This document shows positions 49,818 through 63,688 of a stretch of DNA of 64,000 nucleotides, piece after piece; within the stretch, counting starts at the first letter, position 1, and every line of letters begins with the position of its first letter. The DNA is from Chamaecrista fasciculata. Taxonomy: Eukaryota > Streptophyta > Magnoliopsida > Fabales > Fabaceae. Location of the stretch: NCBI GenBank assembly GCA_003254925.1, contig QANZ01023381.1, forward strand, positions 230,785 through 294,784, written 5' to 3'. The notes beneath the pieces are model-generated. The model saw only the letters and a program-made list of their open reading frames with translations, made no database searches and was not told where the DNA came from. Made by a program: the position numbers and the translations under genes.

Positions 49818-52800
49818 TTATCCTTTTCGCCCCAAGCTTTTCTTTCCCGTTCGATGCTTCCATTTGCTCTGCAAAAGTAAATGATGAGCATTGAATATGT
49901 ACTGAAAATTAATTGATTTTTCTTATTAAAAGAAAATGAAGGGTGAGAGGCAAGTTATTTACAAGAGGCTCATCATCAGGAATCTCGTTAGTCCGAGCAG
50001 CAGCAAGGTTCGGTGATTCTTTTGATTTCTTCATTTCTCCAGGATGACTCCCCACATCACCATTGTCTTGATTACCTTCAGAATCTGATTCTTCTCCATT
50101 GTCTTTCTCTCTTAAGTCTTCACTTAGTTCATCCACTTCTCTCTCTCCTGAAATGCTTTCTTCACCAACATTTTCGACATCCTGTGAGGCACTCACAGCA
50201 TCTTCAGAAAGTCTTTCACCAGATTCCTTCTTTTCTTGATCTGATTCTTCAGCATGACTCGAGTTCTTCTCCTTTTTCAGCTTCTTTTCCCTAGTAACAG
50301 GTTTTACTTTCTTCCTAGATTTCTTTTCCTTTGTTATGAATACATCTAACCTTTCAGCGGGTTCCTCTTCAGAATCACCTAGAAAGAAAACGAAAACAAA
50401 AATGAAGCACTAGTCACAACACTTGAGCAATAATGAGGAGGTATGGCATCCCATTGAAAATTAAGAGCTGAAATCAGATTCCAGGTATACTATTTCTAGA
50501 GAAGGTACGAAATTAATAAATTACTTATCAAATTAAAGCATGTCTTTTACCATATTCTTGTTTTTCTTTATCTGACTCTTCTGTAAGACTGAAGCTCTTC
50601 TCTTTTTTCAGCACTTTCCCCCTGGAAATGGGTTTTACTTTCTTGGTAGCTTTCTTCTCCTTTGTTGTAATTTCATCCAACATTTCATCAGGTTCCCCCT
50701 CTGAATCACCTTAAAAAAAATAGAAACAAAACATGAAGCACCCTTTTTGCACAATAATGCAGAAGTATGATGTATGACTACGAATTAACAAATCAGGGCA
50801 TAATAATTTCTAAAGCAAGTAGGCTAATTATTAACTAATCAACTTAGAGAATGTCTTTCACCATATTCTAGGCTTTTTTGGTCTGATTCTTCAGTATCAC
50901 TCAAGCTCTTTTCCTTCTTCGGTTTCTTTCCCCTCAAATCAGGTTTTACTTTCTTGGTAGATTTCTTCTTCATTTTGATTCCATCCAAACTTTCAGCAGG
51001 TTCCCCTTCAGAATCACCTTAAAGAAAAAAAAAATATATGAAGCGATCCTCTTCCAAACCATTTGACCACAGGGTAAGATATGATGTCAAACAGGTACTG
51101 AACCATAGAACAAGTAGAGAAGTTTACTTAATAGTTAATACACACAATCAAATATGATGTTTGAAGGCATAGACGAGTGAATATTAAAGGAGTTTAAATG
51201 TATCACACATCTTAATTTGGATTACCTGAATTCATCTCTTCAGATTTGGAGGCCATGACCTCTTCGGAATTTGAAATCTCGGAAATCTCTTTGGCATCCT
51301 CTTGATGGATATTACTCTTTGGTTCACCTTTTTCTCCACGTTTTACATTCTTTTTTGAAGATTGTTTACCATTCATTCTACAAAATTTACAAAAAACAGT
51401 AACTAAAATGTAAAACAAAATGACAAATGTGTTACAAGTATCTAGCTCATTTACTCACATCTTTTTAGACTTTTTACTCTGGGAACCACTCGAACTTGTG
51501 CGTTTCCGCAAAGGTGACCTATAAAAAAAATTAAGAAAATAAACCCATAAAAGGTAACGTACCAGTCAGATGGCATAATAGGAAATGTAAACAAAGCTCA
51601 TAGAGAGTAGATACAAAATACAAAATTTCACGAACATGTATCAAATTCTTTCTTTTGCCATTTTAGAAAATGTCGAATCACATTAATATTAGATATACCG
51701 GAAAAGAATATAGTTCATTAAAACAAGTACTGTAAAGGGCATACTTACACATCAAGTGAGGAGACAGCTTTTGAGAGTTTTATCTTCTGAAAAGGCAAAT
51801 AAAGAAGCATCAGACTTTGCTTATAACTGACATTTTTAAGTGGAAACAGAAGCAGAACTATTTAAGGGAAAGAAAGGATACTGGTGGAAAATTGGAGACC
51901 TTAGTAGGTTTGCCACCCTTCCCAACAAGCTCCCAGCGCTCCTTGTCCAAACGGAGTACTTCTACATCCCCATCTTGATATAATATCTTCCACATAGATT
52001 GTCACAATAAAATTATGTCATAAATGTCAATAGTCCAGAAATACTAATACTATATACCTAATTCAAGAGGGTGAATTAGTATCATTTAGCTTACCACATG
52101 CTTCCCTTTCAGAGAATCATAAGACTTGACAACACCTTCATAGAATCTGTAACACATCAAGATAAACCAGCAGTATCCTTAGCACTTTGTCTCCAAGTTT
52201 AAGAGAAGGCATACCATAAAGTATGTCAGATAATAGAGATATACTAAGTTGTACTGAACAGAAAATAATATCAACTAAAGACAAGAACATGCAGCAAGAA
52301 AAACTAAACAACATACAACTCAGGAAAACAGGAGCAGCTACACTGCTGCAAGGAAGAGGGGAGGGGTGGGGAGTATCATACTTGGGGTAAATAAGATAGT
52401 GAATAATTTAGAAGTTAGAACTAAAACTAGGTATTTTTTTCTATCTTTAATATGATCAGAATTGGAAGCATCAGGTATCAATGCTCTGTTCTGTATCTGG
52501 AACCGGTATTTTGAATTTATCATGAGAACTTACTGTTTATCCATTGGCCACCAAACTTTAATGCGGCAGCCAACAAGTTCTTCAGTGTCAATTTCACCTT
52601 CCTTTGATGTGCACTGTAGTCATGGAAAAAAGATCAAATCAAACAATAAAATTATACAGGGAACTTTATGGAACCCAAAGTTTATAATATGTCACTATTT
52701 TACTTGTAAAAATGTGTGTGTGTGTGTGTATAAAAGAAAAACACCTGGCAGATGGATACCAATGGAACGAATATAACTGCAACAGCAATTCAAAACATCA

Positions 52801-55800
52801 TACAGTGATATGGATAGCTTACCTTTGCCAATCCAGCAATGCTTTTTCTTTTCCGCTTTTTAGTAGAGCCAGTGGAAGACTTAACATTGCTACTTGCTGT
52901 CTTATCAGTTTGCTTTTGATTATCAGGACTCTGCAACAGAAACAAAAAATAATCAGAACTCTAAAAGATTGATGGTTGATAAATTATGCTTTTAAGATTA
53001 TGCAATAGCATAGAGTACTTGAAAGTAAGATCTCACCTTTGAGCCATGCTCATCAAAGTTGTTTGCCTCATCATCATCGTAAGTGTCAGACCCCTTTGCT
53101 TTTTGTTTCAAAGACACCAACAGATCTGAGTCACTACCTTTGAATACTTTTCTTTGTACAGTTTTGCTATCTCTGACAGGACTTACTTCATCATCAAGTG
53201 ATTTGGCTTCAGGGGAATCTTTTGAAACTCTTTGGGAAGCCTTAGAAATACTACTTGGTGATCTCAAACTCCCATAAACAGCAGAAGACCGCTTACGTTT
53301 AGGTACTGGGACAGGTGATGCTTCTCCTGCTTTTCTTTTCTTAGTTGTTGCATACTCTGGATCATTGTGGACCTTCTTACTCGAAGAATCTTCATGACCA
53401 TTAATTGATTCAAACTTAGTAGATATTCCCAAGTTATCCAAATTAATTTGTCTGACCATATTTAAGATATCAATATCATTTTCGTTCTTTTTTGTTTCAT
53501 CTGGCAGAGACTTGTTCTTTTTCACCGTTTTGCCTTTGTTTCTCCGATTCTTTACCTTCTTTCCCATAGCCATTTTATTTTCATCTCTTTCATTCCCTTT
53601 TAGAACATCAACCTCAGCTGGTTGGGATGGAACCTGATATTAAAAAAAGCACCATCACTAAGTTCAAGGTTTAAATGAACATGCACCAAAAATTACCATG
53701 TGATTTCACCCTTTGGAAAATACCATTTCTAGTTCAAGTGATTCAAAGTGAGCCAAGACACTTTCATCAGCAAACCAAGTCTTATCTTGGGTCACCTGCC
53801 AGAGAAATTTATACTTGTTAGTAAGCATGGGCTTTAATTTTAAGTGTGATCCAAAACCTAGCAAATGCTATAATACATATGGCTGTATGAAAATAAAGGT
53901 ATATATAACAAAACTTCATCAAATGAAATTTACTATAGGGATACTCAAAATAAATAAGTCCAACACATGAACATATCTGCCAGCGCTTGTTCTCAAGCCC
54001 TGCATCAACTACGATGAATCTAAATCAACACCATGTCTGGTTGATGCCTGTTATGTCAGGCAAGGATTTAGGAAAAATAAATCAACACCATGGGCTCAGA
54101 AATGAGTTTTTTGTCATGCACCCAAAGTAATGGGTATAATGCATGAAAAAAAATCCTCTAGTATAAATGTACGTTATTTTTTCAGTGTTCGATAGTACAT
54201 TTGATGTACATACTAGCAATGGAGTAAAAGGGCCAACCCAGTTCGAGTCCCACTTGGTGGGGTGCTAGGGAAGGGTATATACTAGCAGCCTTACCCCTAC
54301 TTTTTTGTAGAGAGGCTGGTTCGAACCCACGACCTCAGACTCCACGGCAAGCGTACTTACCGCTGAGCCAAGCCGGCCCTTCATACTGGCAATGGAGTAT
54401 TTCAAAAATATTTGTTCATCCACATTTCTACATTGCTTTACATTTCCTTATTTTCTTATCACAATATCAGAGCTCATGTACCGTCCACCTTAAACCCTTA
54501 TTTTCTTAACAGATCTGCTGGGGGTTCTGATGCATTTCTTTGTGGTAGGATTGAATGGCTAAGTTTTCTGGTCTGGTAGTGCATGAGGTATGGCCTTCCT
54601 TTTATATGCTTGTGGCTTGGAATAATGGGTATACTGTTTTAGTATTTGGGTGTAAAGCTATAGTAGTTTAAGCTTTCAGTCTCAAAATTGAGGTTTTTGT
54701 GGTAGTGAGGTGCCACAGATGAGTGTTTGAGTTGAACTGTTGCTACTACTAACCAAGTTGTGTTCCTAAACTTTTCGTGTAATGAAAATATCAAGAACCT
54801 TCTTTCCTGTACGGACAAGAAAGCTCAGCAAACTGATGTAGGACAGGAACAATAACAAGGGGAAAAAATCAGATATACCAATTCATTATAATTATCAGGG
54901 ATAATATTTCGAAATGACTAGATGCCAAATTAAATAAGAAATCCTAATGATACCAGGTATCATTATTCGTACTAAGATACTAGTATACTACAAAATGGGA
55001 TATCATCTCCCTAGGCTTTAAATACCTAATTAGACCCCAAGTTACCTAAATTATTCTATTACAAACACAATCTGCATATCATAAATCAATATAATAAATA
55101 TCTCTCTCCGTCCCGCATTAGAGAGTGGAAATCAAATACTACATAGTTTAGCGAAAAAGAGCATACCAATGAGTCATCTCCTTCCTTCTTCTCACATTCT
55201 TTATATAGCATTTGCGGTAAAGATACTGACGCAGTCAATCCTTGTAAATCAACTTCCTTCTGCACCAACCGCTTGGTGATTGCTAAGCCAAGGTCACAAA
55301 TTGCATGAGAGTTCTGGAAATGTTTTAGTTAGAACGTAAGATTCCAATTTGATACCATTTTACTTCCGATATTTTACATATGTGACAATGAAAGATTAAC
55401 TAAATCATCAACCTTTGACTTTGACGTATCAACTACATCTTCAGAGAGCTTAATAGCCTGAAAGATAGAAGTAATAGTAGATATACTCTCTTTCTCTTTG
55501 TTAGTCAAGGCTTCTGATTTGGCATCTTCATCTCTATACACTAGCATTGATAGAAATAAGTGCAACTGCCTAAAAATACAACACAAGAAAATTTAGTAAG
55601 GATGAACACTCAAGATATACCATATATTTAAGTCTACAAATAATACAAATAAATTGGAGCCACGGTGCATTTCAAAATTCATATTCCAAACGAGTGTTGT
55701 CAAAACATATATAGAGAAACATAGCAAATCAGTAAAACCAACAGGCAAGTGTCACAGCCTGGCCTGCAGTTAAGGAGTATCTTTAAAGATCATAAAGTTG

Positions 55801-58800
55801 TTGGGACAGAGTATCAACAGGACCTGAAAAGAGACCCCTAAAAATTATCTTAAACAGCGTGTAAAATTCCACATGAAATGGTGTGCAGCCAGGGCATGCG
55901 TAGTTTGGCTTACTCCTTTAAAGAATCAAATTTAAAAGCATATACAATAATATGCTTACAATCTTTAGAACTGTAAGAGACCATAAAATAGCATTACCTT
56001 CATTAACTTTAGTTGTTATTTCAATACAATAGCTACATTTAACAAATATCAAGGTCCATGATATATAAACTGATGTTTATGAATCATGTGTATAAAATAG
56101 TACCGGTATATATTATCATATGCTTCAACATCCTTGCAGTCATCAATATTGGGACATGAGATGTGAGCAAGTGCATAAACTAGATATGGAAGGATGTATT
56201 CAGGGTAAGCAGTCAAGGAATTTGCATCAGATTGAACAGAATGCTGACGTGCTTTTGCTTGGTGGTGCATTTGAATAATGTCAGCCATGTTCTGTTTATC
56301 CTGCATAATCAAATAGAATTCACTATAAAAACACTTCAAGGTCAAAGCAAGTAGAAAACTAATAGAGATAAAACTAAGCTCTAGATCACAAAATTACCTC
56401 TGCAAATTCATCTGGCTTGGCCCCAAATAAGTTGAATAGGAATGCACAAGCATATTTGGCATCCAAAAGCCTATCCTTCATATATTGATGAGCTTTGCTA
56501 AGGAAAATCTTCCTAGCTTGAGGGTAGCTAATCTACAAGACCCAAAAGAAGACAAAAGAAGCAGTTACATCCATGTTTAATCGAAAACATCAAATTCAAA
56601 TTCTTCCTATATAAGTAAATAGAAGCCCTCAACTATCTTGACAGTAATGTGTTGAACAAATTTATCAAATGCCCAAGAAAAAATTGAAAGGAACTTGCCT
56701 CTGATATCCTCAAAGTTAAGTGGAAAACATCAACAGGTATCTTATGATCCCACTGCCTTGACAAACGAAGAACCGCCTTTGCAGAAGCAAGCCGCAGTTG
56801 GGCCTTGTCAACTAAACTGTAAGAGGATGCAAATGAGTACACTATATTTGAACCCTCAAAATCCAATTCAGCAGGAAAGGGAAAAATTGACAAAGTTTAG
56901 ATGTAGTGCCGATTAAGTTAATCTATTATTCTATTTTATTTTTAGCCAAAGAAAAAGAGAGGGGAAAAACTTAGACCATAAAAATCCAATTTACAGAAGG
57001 CAAAAAAATCAACTTCTAAAATAAGCCTAAGAAAACTGCTTTCAGCCTTTTCTAGAATATGAAAATTTGAGATTTTATAAAAATGAAATAAAAAATTTGT
57101 ACTAAACAAAAACTTCACATTACTACCATTTAGTTAATATACCTTGACTGTATGTCCGCTGATATTTCACCATAAGATAGAATATTCCTAAGGATATCCA
57201 GAAGTTTATCAATACCAGGACGAACATGAGCATCTTTGACAGGTAAGTAGCTCTTGACAAAGGTTTTAATGCCATATATCTGCAGCAAATAAAGCACAAG
57301 GGGAGAGAGAAGATAAAGTAAATTATCAGAAGAGGCCGCTGATGTAGAGGATCTTTTAAAGTACCTGAATATAAAAGCAATCCTAAATATCTCAAGCAAA
57401 AACAGAAAATACAATTCTTCCGTTGAACTTACCTTTAACATACAAAGATCACTTTTGTCATCCCAAGATGTTCTTTTATCATCCTCTTTCTGAAATAGTA
57501 GAGCACAAATCTTCATGAAAATCATTATCTTCATTCTTATCACATAAAAAAAGCACACCATACAGAGAATTGTGAAGAGCTTACACTATCACATTTCAGA
57601 ATCTTGTTTAGTATAAAATCTTCAATTTCGCTTTCTCTAGTTTCAAAAACAGGCATTGCAGTCTCCGCTATGCACCCTAGAGACTGCAGTACTGCAGGAA
57701 GATGTGTTTTTTCTTCCAGCAAACCCACAAGCCTCTACATATAAGAGCAAAACAATCAGACTAATGGCAACAAAGTTAAGTATTTGTAATACATGAACTA
57801 TTTTATGAAACCTTGTATAAAACAGAGAGAGACTTGAGGCCATCATCCTTTGTTATAGCAGCTAGTGCATGCACAGCATGCTTGGCCTGTTTTCGACTGC
57901 CTTCTAAACATAATCTTTCCAATATAAGTTCTACAGAACTGCATAAAATAAACAGATACTAAGACAATTATACAAGGATATGAGACATAAAAGTTTAAAC
58001 AATTTATAAGTGGCACCTTGATGTAGCCGCAAGTTGCTCACGAATAACACCACCAGCCTTAGCTAAAATATGCAAAACACCTTCTTTAATCATCTCATTG
58101 CTATCCTTAAGTAAATTTACCAGGTCTTCCTCACTGCCACTAAGCAGCGATGGACTGAAACGGGCAATTGTCTGCAGTTTATCAAAAATAAGTTAACCAG
58201 AAAAATTTAGAAAGGCCATTCAAGTATTTATCAATGCTAAAATGGTGAAATCCATTAAACTGCTTCTATTAAGAATTCTGAAATCATATGAAATCTTCAG
58301 TCCTACATTCTTAAATTACATAACAGAATTACCCTAATTCACAGCTATCGTTTAATTGGTAGCAAGCGAGGTATAAAAGTAGTTTTATGAGCATTACAAT
58401 TGAAAGAATGGAAGTTCAACCATCTAGGAAAAGACACTCTTACCACCAGTATGTTCACGCAGGATTGTATATATTGATCATTGCCTGCAGATGTTTGTGT
58501 GCCAATTTCTGAAAGAATTACTTTTACATGCTCCTTGTTGAAAAGTAAATAGGAGCACTTCATGGAAAATATGCTCAGAAAGTCATATAGCCGATGTTTC
58601 TCACCAAGTATCTTAAGCAAATCATTCTGCAGATGTGAGAAAGTAGATAACCGTTGGGATATTAATGATAAGGATGAGACATTAAAATCTGTATGTTCAA
58701 CTATTAATCCTTATAAATCACCGTAATTGAACAACATTATTGCTGAAGCAGGTTGCCTATGCAGCAGTCAAAAATTCAGTAAAATTTTTCATGACATGTC

Positions 58801-61190
58801 AAACAGCAATAAAACATTTTCCACATGGTGAATGTTCAATCTATATTGATATGTAATGAAAATCACAGTGCCATATTATCATGTTTACACTGATAACAAC
58901 TCACATGCAATGTGAATTTAATAAATTCACTTCCAGTGGAGAGGAGAGGCCAGAAAGGTAGGCTATTGGTGGAACCAGCAATGGTAAAAGTAGTGAAACT
59001 TACAATGCTGGGAACAAGTTAAAAATAAGCAATCCAGATAAGTAGCACCCAAATTCTTGTAAAGTTTGTGAATAAATATTAAAAAGCCTTTTAGCATCAG
59101 CTTCAGAGATTAGGTGCTCATGTCTTCCATTCAAAGATTGATATCCATTAGTTTATAACTATCCTTTCACAGGGAAAAAAAACTAAAAACAATCTCCAAA
59201 ACCAGATCTATCAGTTTCAAATTATTCTACCCGGTAATGAAGAGCTTGAATGAAGCTACAATCTGGATCAACAAGATCCGTCAAAATCTTCCAGATATTA
59301 GCATCTTTCAATTGATCAAGAATCTGGAAACTCTCTTCAGCCTTTGTAGCATCAGCAAACGAGCGAGACATTACTCGGAAACCGAACAGAATCTTTTTTT
59401 GGACATCAGGTGCATCTTTTTCCTGCATTTAATGAGATCAGTCCCATTTGCTCATCCAATATCTTGTAAAGAGTTTTATCTTCTAAACTCCCAAGTCACA
59501 AACCTGGTTCATCTGCTTCATAGACAGATACCTCTGCATCTCTTGCTGTAACCTGAAATCAATGAAATACAGTGAAAACATAAACTATCAATTACTAATA
59601 TTGAGATGCCGGGAGGGTTATAAGCCATTGCAGATGCTGAAATCAAGTATACCTTTGTTTCTGCTCCAGTATCTTTTCAAGAGCCCTGACCTCCACTTTA
59701 TCAAATGTAGAAAAGATTCCAACCCAATGTTTAACTACGTCATTCATGGACAATTGTTCTGGGAAGAGGGACCCACACAGAACAGATTCAATTACATCTG
59801 ATCTGTAGAATGAAGCAAAAGACAACAAAATTAGAAAATCTTTAACTTAAATAAGAAGTAACACAGCAGAAAACCCAAGCGGAAAGAGAAAAGGGAAGAC
59901 AACTCAGACGAAACATGATTTTCTTGCTTTGACATTTTTTTGTTTTGGTTCATCTGAACTCTGAAGCAATAAACAACATGAGGTAACAAAAGAGAAAAGG
60001 AAGATAAAGGAAGACAACTCAAAGTTCAATTCTTCTGTCAGAAGATCCAGAGTATCAGTATTAAATTGTGGCATGGAAAAGATTTTGGGTAACAAAAGAT
60101 TCAGTTATTATCACAGATACCCAAATTTGAGGTAAATCACTTCACTTCCATGTCACCAAAAAAAAAGACAGAATAACAAACATAAGATTTTGATGACACC
60201 AATAACTAATTCTTACCATACACACTCCTAGAAACAGTAATGCCTATTCCAACGCTAGGGTGTGTTTGGAATAGGTGCCAAGGAGGGAATGGAATGAACT
60301 GGAAGGGACAAAACACATAAAAACTGTGTTTGGATGTTTTAATGAGGATAGAGTGAAATGAACAAGGAGGGCCTCCCAAGCCCTCCTTGTCCATCCAAAA
60401 GCTCAGTTTTTTGGTCCCCCAAATGATGGAATGGACTCATTTAATTCTTAAATTAACATGTGACCATTCCTTTCCTCATTAAAAACTCCCAAAAAACATA
60501 TCTACTCATTCCATTCCACTCAATTCCATTAATTTATACTCTTTTCCATCCTCACTAAAACTCCCAAACATAGCCTTTAAGATGTAACACTCTTGCTTCT
60601 TACCTCATTTGGCCTCTTCATTTAAGCTGAAGAATAACTATATTGTTAGGACAAGTTTCCACAGAGCTTCATATAATTTAAACCTTGGGAATTAAACAGG
60701 ACATTTACTCAGCTTTAGCTGGGTAAACATTTTATTTTCATTGCACAACCATTTTAGCTTACTACAATAAGTTTAATAAGGTCATTCCTCACTTTACTGT
60801 TTAAAATAACCGTATAGATTTATGCTTCCCAGTTTTCTTACTCATCAAAAAGTGAAAACCAATAAGCAAAACCCATGACAATAATGCAAGGAGATAGAAA
60901 TGAGGACGAAACAATTGCATCTCATGTAGCATGAGAGTTTTGTGCTTCACCTGAAATCTTTGTCATAGAAACATCTGAGAATTTTCCCTGGAATCCAGTG
61001 ATACTCAACGGGATTGACTGAGCTTTCAGAGCTCTTCTCACAAAAAATTCTGAATATCTCAGCCAGTCTTTCCATGCTATACTTTTTAACAAGTAACTAG
61101 AAATGCAAACCAAAACAAGGGATTGGAATACTGTCAGCTGTAATGGCCCAAATGTCAAGGGAGAAAGTTGAAAAAGAAAAAAAAAAAAAN

Positions 61191-61230
<40 letters not shown>

Positions 61231-63688
61231 TGACGTAGCTATACATACAGATTTGTCCCGAAGCCGTTCTGCAACAAGCTTTACATTTTCAAGAGGAATT
61301 GCATTTAGAGAATGGCATTTCACATCACATATAACAGCCACAACTTGCTTTCGTACATTTTCATCAAAATCCAGCAGCCGATCACAGAGGGCAGCTAAGA
61401 AATTCAAACCAGATGAATTAAGAAATAGTAGAAAATAAAAAGTTCAAGACAACTTGATGAGTTTATATAATGGTTATGTGCACTCACAAATAATTTGAGG
61501 AGCCTCATCTCTAAATGGATTTGACAGTAGACAGCTCTTTACATGCTCAAGGACAGACATGCGAACCTCAACAACTCTATCAGTCAGCCTCTTTAAGAAT
61601 TCTGAAAATATAGGCTGAAATACTTCAGGAATAGAAGATCCAGGAAGAGTGATTATATCTCCAACCAACTTCACTGCTTTCAAGCGAGTTTCCAACTGGT
61701 CAGTCTGCAGATTTCAACATTTTGTGAGAACTCAACCATCAAATTCAATGATAGTCCAGAGTAATATTTTGCTAAACTCAAACTATATCTTCAAGGAATA
61801 GAAAAGTTGAGCTGGTCTTTCTAATGTCAAATTTAGAAGTGTCAATACTCAGAAATTCCACAAACCAACACAATCTAAAATTTGGGAACAAAATGAAATC
61901 TTAGTAATAAGATTGTATTAGTGAAAATTAATCTTGAAAGGGCTTGAAACCATTGAATCACACAGTATTTGAGAAGCCACTAATTCACTAATTACCAGCA
62001 GCTCTCCAGTCAGATAAGGGAGAATTCCTGATAAAATCTGTGGGGAACAGGAATAAAGGTCATAGATAACTCCATGGTATTCGACTTGACTGTTTACCAT
62101 TTTGCTATCTCCTGACATTAAAGATAGCAAAAATTGTTTGATGCTAGGTTCAAGTTTTCCTGCACATTGCTTTATAACACTCATACCAAGCTTCCTTGCA
62201 GCCGAAGTAACACCCTAGAAAGAAAATTACATATAGTTATGTTTATTATATAAAACAAAATTAGAGAAGTAAAAGGCAACAGTATCCACAATTTAGCTGC
62301 ATGATAGGGTTTGGTACTTACCTTTTTTTCACGGCCTAATGAAGATAGTAGAATTTCCAAGAGATCCTCCCGGATGTCTTCACTCTCTTCTAAGAGAACA
62401 ACCATAATAGTTTGCATAGATGACAGGACATTTTCTGGATGATCATCTCTGAATAAGAGAAAATATAGACAAGCAACACTCATGAATCCAAAGAAGATCT
62501 TCTTTAGTCAGGAAAACAATGACTGAAAATTTTACACACAAGTAAATAGTTAAAACTTAAATATGTAGAAATGCTAAGCTCAGAGACCAGCATTAGTGTT
62601 CACCCCAAAAACATAAAGGGTCAAAATTTACAGAGCCTCGGCTTCTGAATATGAATCCAAGAGTTCAATCATTAAAAAACACTTAAGATTGAAAGGTCAA
62701 AATTGGCCACAGCAAATAAAGGGTTAACTAAGAAATCACTTAATTTCACTCCATCAAGGAGAATGCAACCATGTACCTAAATGATTGTTTAGAACATCGT
62801 CCATACAATGTGGAGAGCAGGGCATATACAACAAATTAAATGTGACAAAAAGGAAAGGACAACAAAGGAAGAACAGAAACTACTGAATGAGAGAAGAACG
62901 AGAGAGATAGTGGCTTAGAGTAGCTTTGCTGTAAATATATATATCATTATATCACTTTCCTCACCAAAACACCCTATTCCATGTACATCAGCATATTTAG
63001 CTTGCTCAGTCATTAAGTTTGTGGATTTGGATGTGTATAGCAGGATACTTTGAAGAAACCCATATACATATTACCCTTCCCACAAGCACACACCTAACAG
63101 CCTTCTAAAGATAAATTGATTTTAGAAGAACTAACCTCGCAACAGCAAGAAATGTACTGAACATTTCATTCACCAGTTCATCACATTCAAGATCCAACAT
63201 TACCACACATGATCTATATTTTGCAAGAGTCTCCAATATAACAACTCTCCTGCCAAAGGATGGGCCACTGGTATCACTTAAACCACTAAAAGTTCCAACA
63301 ATCAACTGAAAGATGTCCTGCAAAGAGATATATAACAATGATTATGACCAATGACAGTCCTAAACTATGTTGCAAATGTATTTTCCATTCTCTTTTGCCA
63401 AAGTTCAACAGTTTATAATTACTTGCAAATTATGATTGAGAAGAGTTTATATATAATAAGATAACCTTAATAAATGAAACCAACCTTCAAAACTTCATCA
63501 CTATAGGGAGCTTCAGGTGCAGTGATCCGAGTTATCTCACAAACACATGTTGCAACTAGAAGCTTGACATCCTTATCTTGATGCTTCAGCAACTCTGGCT
63601 GCACAATTGCATTTAGAAAAGGTTTCATCGACTCCAACATTGAAGCTGATGGTGATTGATCCAACTCAACAAGGCATGTTGTTGCTTG
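49818..63688 (-). CDS. PDS5: Sister chromatid cohesion protein PDS5 homolog, 5' end outside the window
   Basis: Thirty-four exons from 63688 (QATTCLVEL) to the stop at 49818 stay in phase and give 1746 residues; about 35 N-terminal residues are missing. HEAT repeats cover the first 1100 or so residues (FGRRVVILETLAKYRSCVVM; FSEFLKRLTDRVVEVRMSVL; LAAITKDDGLKSLSVLYKRL). A basic, disordered linker is encoded mainly by the exon 53633-53037. A Tudor domain follows in exons 52613-52534, 52146-52095 and 51986-51882 (GCRIKVWWPMDKQFYEGVVK; ILYQDGDVEVLRL). The tail is Lys/Glu-rich. PDS5 binds cohesin with WAPL and regulates its loading and release; the Tudor domain is the mark of plant PDS5 proteins. 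Relative to PDS5A-type proteins I recall, the tail is lengthened by a threefold exon repeat. One intron uses a GC donor (56698-56697). By position it matches At5g47690 (PDS5A). Confidence 0.93.
50378..51017 (-). repeat. Triplicated exon module in the PDS5 tail
   Basis: Exons 51017-50862, 50709-50551 and the first part of 50378-49963 encode the same pattern of about 53 residues. Each starts GDSEGEP or GDSEEEP, continues KKxxKKVKPxxRxKxxKKEK, and ends in a TEESDQ/AEESDQ acidic stretch; the first two end EYG. All three begin in the same phase (G|GTGATTCTGA), after acceptors of similar sequence. This indicates tandem exon duplication in steps. Confidence 0.85.
54227..54381 (-). mobile_element. 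tRNA-derived SINE in a PDS5 intron
   Basis: On the minus strand it begins AGGGCCGGCTTGGCTCAGCG, with an A-box-like TGGCTCAGCGGTA, and about 35 bases later a B-box GGGTTCGAACC, the Pol III internal promoter of tRNA-related SINEs. It ends GGCCCTTTTAC, a short T-run tail. CATACTAGCAATGGAGTA (54209-54226) and CATACTGGCAATGGAGTA (54382-54399) are an 18-bp target-site duplication with one mismatch. At 155 bp it looks full length. It lies between the exons ending 55167 and starting 53795. Confidence 0.88.
60258..60575. mobile_element. PIF/Harbinger-like MITE in a PDS5 intron
   Basis: The left end GGGTGTGTTTGGAATAGG and the inverted right end GGCTATGTTTGGGAGTTTTA share the GGNNNTGTTTGG pattern of plant Harbinger-type MITEs. 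Internal inverted matches include GGAATGGAATGA / TCATTCCATTCC and GAGGGCCTCCCAAGCCCTCC. The flanking trinucleotides do not match clearly. No coding capacity. Position: between exons starting 61096 and 59802. Confidence 0.6.
61177..61228. repeat. Homopolymer A tract with an assembly N (T tract in the PDS5 sense strand)
   Basis: Fifty-two bases of A are interrupted only by the N at 61190. On the sense strand this is a T run beginning about 20 bases after the donor at 61249-61248 of a short intron (to 61097). True length is unknown because of the N. Any translated frame across it is an artefact. Confidence 0.9.

Noticed and set aside
54310-54381. tRNA gene on the minus strand
   Set aside because: A- and B-boxes are tRNA-like, but the head is followed by a non-tRNA tail and the whole is flanked by an 18-bp target duplication, so it is a SINE. 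A cloverleaf with a paired acceptor stem is not evident.
60922-61407. Single 161-aa ORF across the poly-A/N region
   Set aside because: It runs through the homopolymer and the N and contains a phenylalanine run. Splice sites at 61249 and 61096 divide it into two proper PDS5 exons.
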